Source: Trogon surrucura
Lineage: Eukaryota > Chordata > Aves > Trogoniformes > Trogonidae
Assembly (NCBI GenBank): GCA_020746105.1
Contig: CM036617.1
Location: 17,048,037-17,112,036 of the forward strand
DNA length: 64,000 bases
Direction of reading: 5' to 3'
Below, piece after piece: positions 58,401 through 64,000 of the stretch. Each line of letters starts with the position of its first letter. Positions within the stretch are counted from its first letter, which is position 1. The notes under the pieces were generated by a model. That model had not been told where the DNA came from. It searched no databases and saw only the letters and a list, made by a program, of their open reading frames with translations. A program made the position numbers and the translations under genes.

Positions 58401-59899
58401 TGTTAATGGAAATTATTTCTGTAGAACATTTTAAAGAAATGCTTAGAGATACCCTTGAATATGCTATGCATAGCACAACCTACATTTAAAAATATGTGTC
58501 ACTCATTATATGTGCAAACGTGCCTACATACACATGCACATTAGTATAATTCAATGTGAATTAGTTGGATTGAACTGTTGTTTGGTGGTATAAAACTTAT
58601 ATGTCCACACTTCAAAGGAAAAACTGAACACTATCCAATTTATATCCTAATGAATCAGATAATAACTTAATATAAATAAGCACAAATCTACTGAAATAAA
58701 AATCTCAACCCCCTTCTCAGACCTGACTGAAGAGTAGGCAAAACCTAAAGCTCGAAAATGCCTAAACTCACGTTAAGGTTTCTTCATCCAACGTAACTTT
58801 TTCTTACTGTCTTCTTGGTCACTGTGGAAATCACCAACTTGCCTGTCACCTGGACACACAGCCAAGGCAGTTATTTCCTGAAGATTCTTTCTTAATAAAA
58901 TCTCACCATCACAGCTAAAATTCATCTAGGCTAACATGATTTTATGACTTAATTCTTGCAATATCCTTTTCTCTTGCCCTGAATAAATGAAGTTTGCCCT
59001 CCTGCTATCCACACAAAATGCTGTTGCAATGATAGCCTGCTATTTGGCTCTATAGCCCTTCCAATGGCTTACAACTACTGCATTAAACACAGGTAACTTA
59101 TCTTCACATTGACAATCTCTCACAAACTATGATTTCTCTAATTCAGTGGGTGCTGGGAGACCAAATTCCCATTGTCAGTCAATTTATGCTACCAGACTCC
59201 CTTATCCACTGGTTACATTTTCAAACAAGTTTGCGTAACTTTTCCTCCATTTTGCCTTTCATGCTTGTATACATCTCCCTTTAAACAAAGCTGCTTCCTT
59301 CTCTTTATTTCAATCCTTCTCCAAATCCTACAGAGGTGCTTACAAAAATGACGTCTCTGACTATGTGTTACGACTACTCCCCACCATGTACACCCACACT
59401 GTCCCACTGTTACTCTGTGCTCCCTTTTACCTTTGTGCCGTCCTGTTTTCTTCTGTCCAGATGTATAAACACATGCAGGCAGAGTCAACTTGCTCTGGTT
59501 TTGCACTCTACTGAGATCCTGGTTTATAAGCACAGCTGAGGTACCACATGGTTGTTTTGGCGTTTTCAATTCCAAGAAGTGCACGGGATCTGAGCACAGA
59601 TGATAGATCTAGCTGCCATGTTGCCTTTCCCATTTTCAAAACTGTCCTAATTTGAGCTAAACAGAGCCAATGTTGTTCAGTGATTTTACTTTTCAGCTCA
59701 ATATTTTCCGAGAGACTGCACTTTCTGAAGTTAACACCTGATGTTTACAGTTACCATCAGAGATTGGTATGAAGAAAGGCTTTTGCTTATACTTGCTCCT
59801 GTGGTGACCAAGGTCACTGCTGGATCTTGTATGCCATGCTGGGGCTGCTGGGAACTGAAAGGGGTCTCAAATTAAAGTTTGCAGTTCTGGTGAGTAACA

Positions 59900-60348
59900 A
59901 TACAACAGTATTCCATTCCATATATGCCATATTCAGTATAAAAAAGAGAGATCATGGGGATTAAAGTTTCTTCATCAAAGGCCAGCGTCGAGGAGGACTC
60001 CATCCAATCTTCTGCCTTTGACCATGATTTTGAGTTCCTGAATCCAGTTCCTGTATTCAGCTTCCATTTGCTGCTGAGCCTGGGACTTTCCCGGTGCCGC
60101 CTGCTCTGCAGCATCAGTGGTGATTACTATCAGGGGAGAAATCAGGTTTGATATTGGTTTCATATATATTCAATTATTTTAATTATTCCCCTATTAGTAC
60201 TGTAATTGTTATATTAAAGCTGTTCAGTTGTCTTTTCCAATCTGTACGTCTCTCTTCCTCATTCCCTTTCTCTTCCCAGTCAGGAAGGGAGTGAGGCTTG
60301 AGAGTGTCTGTCAGCATTCAGTGGCCAGCTCAACCCTGACCCTCAACA
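59900..60348 (+). mobile_element. LTR 3' part, avian ERVL-like
   Basis: The end of this block has the layout of a common avian ERVL LTR: an AGGCCAGCGTCGAGGAGGAC segment near 59979, ATTAAA polyadenylation signal at 60213-60218, GTTGTCTTTTCC, then CTGTCAGCATTCAGTGGCC and the terminal CCCTCAACA at 60348. The 5' end is not resolved (a TG near 59800 is one option) and I could not find a matching target duplication, so it is probably truncated. No retroviral genes follow. Confidence 0.65.
60213..60218 (+). promoter_or_regulatory. LTR polyadenylation signal ATTAAA
   Basis: ATTAAAGCTGTTCAG, 130 bp before the LTR end, in the usual place for this LTR type. Confidence 0.5.
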
Positions 60349-60641
60349 AAAAATAATGAAGGAAAGAAACCTTTGGGGTGTAAGTTTTAGCCTCACCAGG
60401 GCACTCTGTGCGAATGATGCTAAGGACTCATCTGTGTTTGAGTTACTTGCTGAAGTAATGTCAAGAGAATGTGAACTGCGCAGACCTCCAGTGGATGTTT
60501 TGTGGGTGCAAGGAATGAAAGGCTGGACCTTTGCCAAAATGAACTTAGTATGTACATTGCTAGAAAGAGCATCTTAAAGATTGGGCAATAGGTAATTAAT
60601 TTCATTAAGGTTGTTTCCCAGAAATGTACTGAGCTTGTTTT

Positions 60642-61143
60642 TCATAGAATTGTAGAATAGTTAGGATTGGAAGGGACTTTAAAGATCATCTAGTTCCAAC
60701 TCCCCTGATATGAGCAGGGACACCTTCCACTAAACTAAGTTGCTCAAGCCCTGTCCAACCTGGCCTTGAACACCTCCAGGGAGGGACATCCACGACTTCT
60801 CCGGGCAACGTGTGCCAGTACCTCACCAACTTCACAGAAAATAATTTCTTCCAAATATCTGATCGAAATCTACTCTCAGTTTGAAAGCATTATTCCTTGT
60901 CCTGTCACTCCACTCGCTGATGAAGAGTCCCTCCCCAACTTTCCTGTAGACCTTCTTTAAGTAGTGGAAGGCTGCGCTAAGGTCTCACCAGACCCTTGTT
61001 GTTTCCAGGCTGAACAACCCCAAATTGCTCAGTCTGTCCTCGGAGGGGAGGTACTTCACCTCCCTTCATCTTTCTGGCCCTCTTCTGGACTCACTTCGGT
61101 GAGTCCTTCTCATGCTGGGACACTAGAGCTGAACAGAGTACTC
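60642..61143 (-). mobile_element. CR1 LINE, 5'-truncated, 500 bp
   Basis: The 3' tail TCATAGAATTGTAGAATAG is followed by a GGATTGGAAGGGAC-type 3' UTR, the CCTTGAACACCTCCAGGGA segment and the ORF2 C-terminus. It stops near GAGCTGAACAGAGTACTC. Frames are fully decayed. It belongs to the same 3' UTR group as the copies at 21543 and 39063. Confidence 0.9.
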
Positions 61144-64000
61144 TATTTTTCTAGCTAAACATCATACCTTATTCTTGCCTGTATTAGTAACACCATGACT
61201 GTATTGCCAGAATAAGAGATTCATAACAAAAACTTATTTTTGTCTGTACATTTTGCTAGCATCCTCCAGCAGATGTGACTTTTGTTATCTGCTTTAAGCT
61301 ATAGTACATATTTTTCAAACAAGCACAAGTATACGACTCCCATTAATTTACAGATAACTGTCAGGGCTGGGAACTCTTCCAACACACCTTATTATAGCTG
61401 TGTTTTATCAGTGGAGTTTAAATTAAAACAGCTGTAAAAGCACTAGGATTATTCTCTCTCTCTCACACAGAGATAGAAGCATGTTCTGAACTGAGATCAA
61501 TAAAGACCCTGACTCAGAGGATATGTTGCAATTTACATTAATGTACATTATGGGAAAATGATAGCCCTGCTTCTACCTCATTTAGGATAGCCAAGAATTA
61601 GTCCTATGCATCCTTTCAAGGATGAAAAATACTACAAAAATGCATCATTTTGTTGGCAGTTCGTATCACTCTCACAGCACTTTCATCAGATTAAATTGCA
61701 AGAACTGATAACTGAGTAATGCGAAGTCTGTTGAAATACTATAGGTTGTTGTGCCTGCGCTGAAATTTCAACAGCTAGCAAGAAAATGTATTGTCATCCA
61801 AAATCAGTCTCATAAAAATTTAATCCAAAAGGTCATTTGAATCAAGAATGCCAGTGGTTTGCTTCAAAGCAGGGAAAAAAAGAAGTAGAAAATGGACAAG
61901 GGGATTTTTGTAAAATCTTTCTTGAAAAAAAAAGTGTGAATTCCATCCTTTTGCTGGCAAAGAAAGATTAAAAACTTCTGGAAGCTTCCTAAGCTCTCAG
62001 TTAAGTTCATGATACTGTTTTGTGCCCTGAAGAAAATTGTAGCCATTTGTTTAAGCAAATAAATTTCCATCTGTTCTGTCTTGGCTTAAAGAAGCAGTAT
62101 ACTTTCAAAAACCTCAAGGCAATGTTTACTGAAAACATAAAATGTCCCTCAAGTGACATCACAGAAACAAAATATAGATGGCAGAATTTTAAAGCTCACA
62201 GTCACAGGAAAATGTGGTTATAGTTTCATCCACACACATGCATAATTATAACTGTATATATAAATAAAGAATAACAGAGACAGAAGGAATATTGGATTTA
62301 CTTTAAAAATAAATTAGCAGTTTCAGCTGACTTACCTGGTTAGCAGAGAATCTCTCTAAATAAAATAAATGCATTTTTACTTTGTGTGACAAACAGAAAC
62401 TAAATTAAACATCAACTTACCTGTACTTTATGAAATAATCAAATTATGTATTCCACTACACCTTTACTTAGCATATATGTAATGCATATTCAGGCAATTT
62501 TGGAACAATACAGAAAGTCTAAAGATAAATCCTACAGTGGGTTGAGGCTAATTTTATTTATACTGTATGCCATCTATAGAAATGTTAGTAAAAAGAAGCT
62601 AAGTGCAGCCTCTCAGTGCAAGGCTTTAGATAGCAGATAACAACCTGAGTAGTCTGCTGAGTTTTTAAAATTATTTTGAGTCAAGTCTGTTTCTCAAACT
62701 GTGCTTCCTTTATACTAAGAGTGATACAAATTCTAATACCCTGTGGCAATAGAAATATAAAAACATCCAGTGTCTCCCAAAGTTCAAAGAATCTGGGAGT
62801 TTGGGCTGTAACAGTTGTAGTTGAGGTAGGCATTTAGGGATTTGTCTCATCCTGCTGAGGGGCTGTGTATCATCCTGCCTCATTTACCAGTAGAAAACTG
62901 ATATTCTATGGCCCTCTGTATTCTGACTGCAGAGACAGGCTTTCTACTTGTTGACAGACATGTAATTTCACTAACTCAGGGCATAATTCAACCCATCATA
63001 TTATTATTCAAATACTGAATAGTAAGGGCCTGTTTCCCTTCTTACATAATATGTTGAGTACTACTAGCATTTAACCATGGAGACTGAGTCATGAATAACA
63101 GTCCTGATGTTAAATATAACATCAATAAATATCACTAGGACAGAAGAATCAGATTAAGTGTGACATTGCACAGAAACCAGAAAATAAGCTGAAGGGACTG
63201 AATATGAAACCTAAACTCACACAGCTTTTGAAGAAGGTGTGTCAGCTACCTTGATAATAATCACACGGAAGAGATCTATTTCCAACAACTACTACTGAGA
63301 GCACCTATTTATTACTTTAGGGAGGAAACTGGTGGGGAAGGGAAAGATAAGGAGCCTGGGTGTATGTTTAAAGTAGCTTGGTCAGTGTTTAAAGTAGACT
63401 GAAATTTGTGTATGAGGTTCCATCACCATCACTGCATTTACTTATCTTACCAGTACGGAACTGCATCTTTCCTCATGTCCCAACTCTATCTGCTCTCTTC
63501 ACTCAGTCCTTCAGCTTCAGCATCAATTTTAGTCCTGGCTGCTTCCTTCTTTAGGGTTCCCATTCTTTGCTGGGTGCTGCCCCAAAGGAATTAATCTGTT
63601 TTTATAGATGCTTTCTGTTTCCTCTCTTTTTCCCCTCCCTCTTTTTTTTTTTTTTTTTTTCCTTTCTTTTAGAAGAGGCTCATTGGAGCAGAGATCAGAG
63701 CTCTTGCTACCTTTTGCAACAACCCTCCTGGCTGTTTGTCTCCTGGGCAGGCAGGAGCGGGGCAGTCGGCCAGACAGACGGAGCTTCTTCAGGGGAGAGC
63801 TGGAAACAAGCAGTGCCCCACTTGCTGCTTCCAAGCTGTGTCGCCCAGTTCTCTGATCTGTCACAATCTAGACCATTTTAAACATTTCTAAGTACAGTTA
63901 GCATATACTGTGTATGCACCAGAGGGTATATCTGGCACAATGATAAAACTAACATGCAGCTTTAAGCTTAGTCAGTAGGCCAGAAAGACTAAAAATTTAT
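61144..64000. other. Unique AT-rich DNA, nothing recognised
   Basis: No repeat tail or gene recognised to the end of the window. A T19 run lies at 63642-63660. The frames around 63529-63881 read through it and are not supported. Confidence 0.5.

Larger units (their letters stand above)
49067..59899. other. Unique DNA, about 10.8 kb, no gene recognised
   Basis: No CR1 tail or LTR in this stretch. It holds the T28 run, the possible conserved element near 51560-51960, an AT palindrome near 52249-52264 (CTTTATATATAAAG) and the CA/CG tract near 55291. The frames at 50540-50965 (purine-rich) and 55140-55682 (reading through the CA tract) are not credible genes. Confidence 0.45.

Noticed and set aside
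63567..63881. Overlapping frames on both strands with Phe- or Lys-rich runs
   Set aside because: Both are readings through a T19/A19 homopolymer and nearby pyrimidine-rich DNA.
1..64000. CRISPR array, tRNA or rRNA genes, bacterial-style operons, riboswitches
   Set aside because: Looked for regular spaced repeats, tRNA A/B boxes with cloverleaf, and rRNA cores; none seen. The window is vertebrate nuclear DNA.

Overview
The window is vertebrate nuclear DNA, almost certainly from a bird. It has long AT-rich, gene-poor stretches. About sixteen pieces of CR1 (chicken repeat 1) LINE retrotransposons, roughly 14 kb or a fifth of the window, lie in it with the diagnostic 3' tail ATTCTATGATTCTATGA or its complement. 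There are also four long terminal repeats (LTRs) of avian endogenous retrovirus type. I found no host protein-coding exon, tRNA, rRNA, CRISPR or operon structure that I could defend. The dense CR1 load is above what I would expect for an average bird and fits CR1-rich lineages such as Piciformes or Bucerotiformes, but that placement is only inference.

Layout. 1-1920: the 5' half of a CR1 on the + strand (ORF1 esterase region, then ORF2 endonuclease), with its 3' half missing. 1921-6491: unique AT-rich DNA with one CR1 tail. 6492-7681: a solo 1.19-kb ERVL-type LTR on the - strand, flanked by the 5-bp target duplication GAAGT. 9638-11916: two CR1 copies tail to tail, the first with a large internal deletion. 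11917-20440: mostly unique, with one CR1 tail at 17.6-17.8 kb. 20441-20946: an LTR fragment. 21298-23192: a (CA)12 tract and three CR1 pieces around a small open segment of unknown origin. 25634-27626: a CR1 tail, a solo 377-bp LTR with the 6-bp duplication ATAAGC, and another CR1 on the - strand. 27627-39062: mainly unique DNA with small CR1 remnants and a 30-base C run. 39063-49061: three consecutive - strand CR1 copies filling about 7.5 of 10 kb. 49067-59899: unique DNA with a T28 run, a possible conserved regulatory element and a Z-DNA-prone CA/CG tract. 59900-60348: an LTR 3' end. 60642-61143: a CR1 fragment. 61144-64000: unique DNA.

The main item is the CR1 copy at 46705-49061. Its ORF2 is open for 752 codons, with intact-looking endonuclease and reverse-transcriptase motifs, but its 3' end is absent. 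All other coding sequence is decayed CR1. The copies are dead passengers of different ages; they do not form a cooperating gene system, and I did not find a new biological system here.
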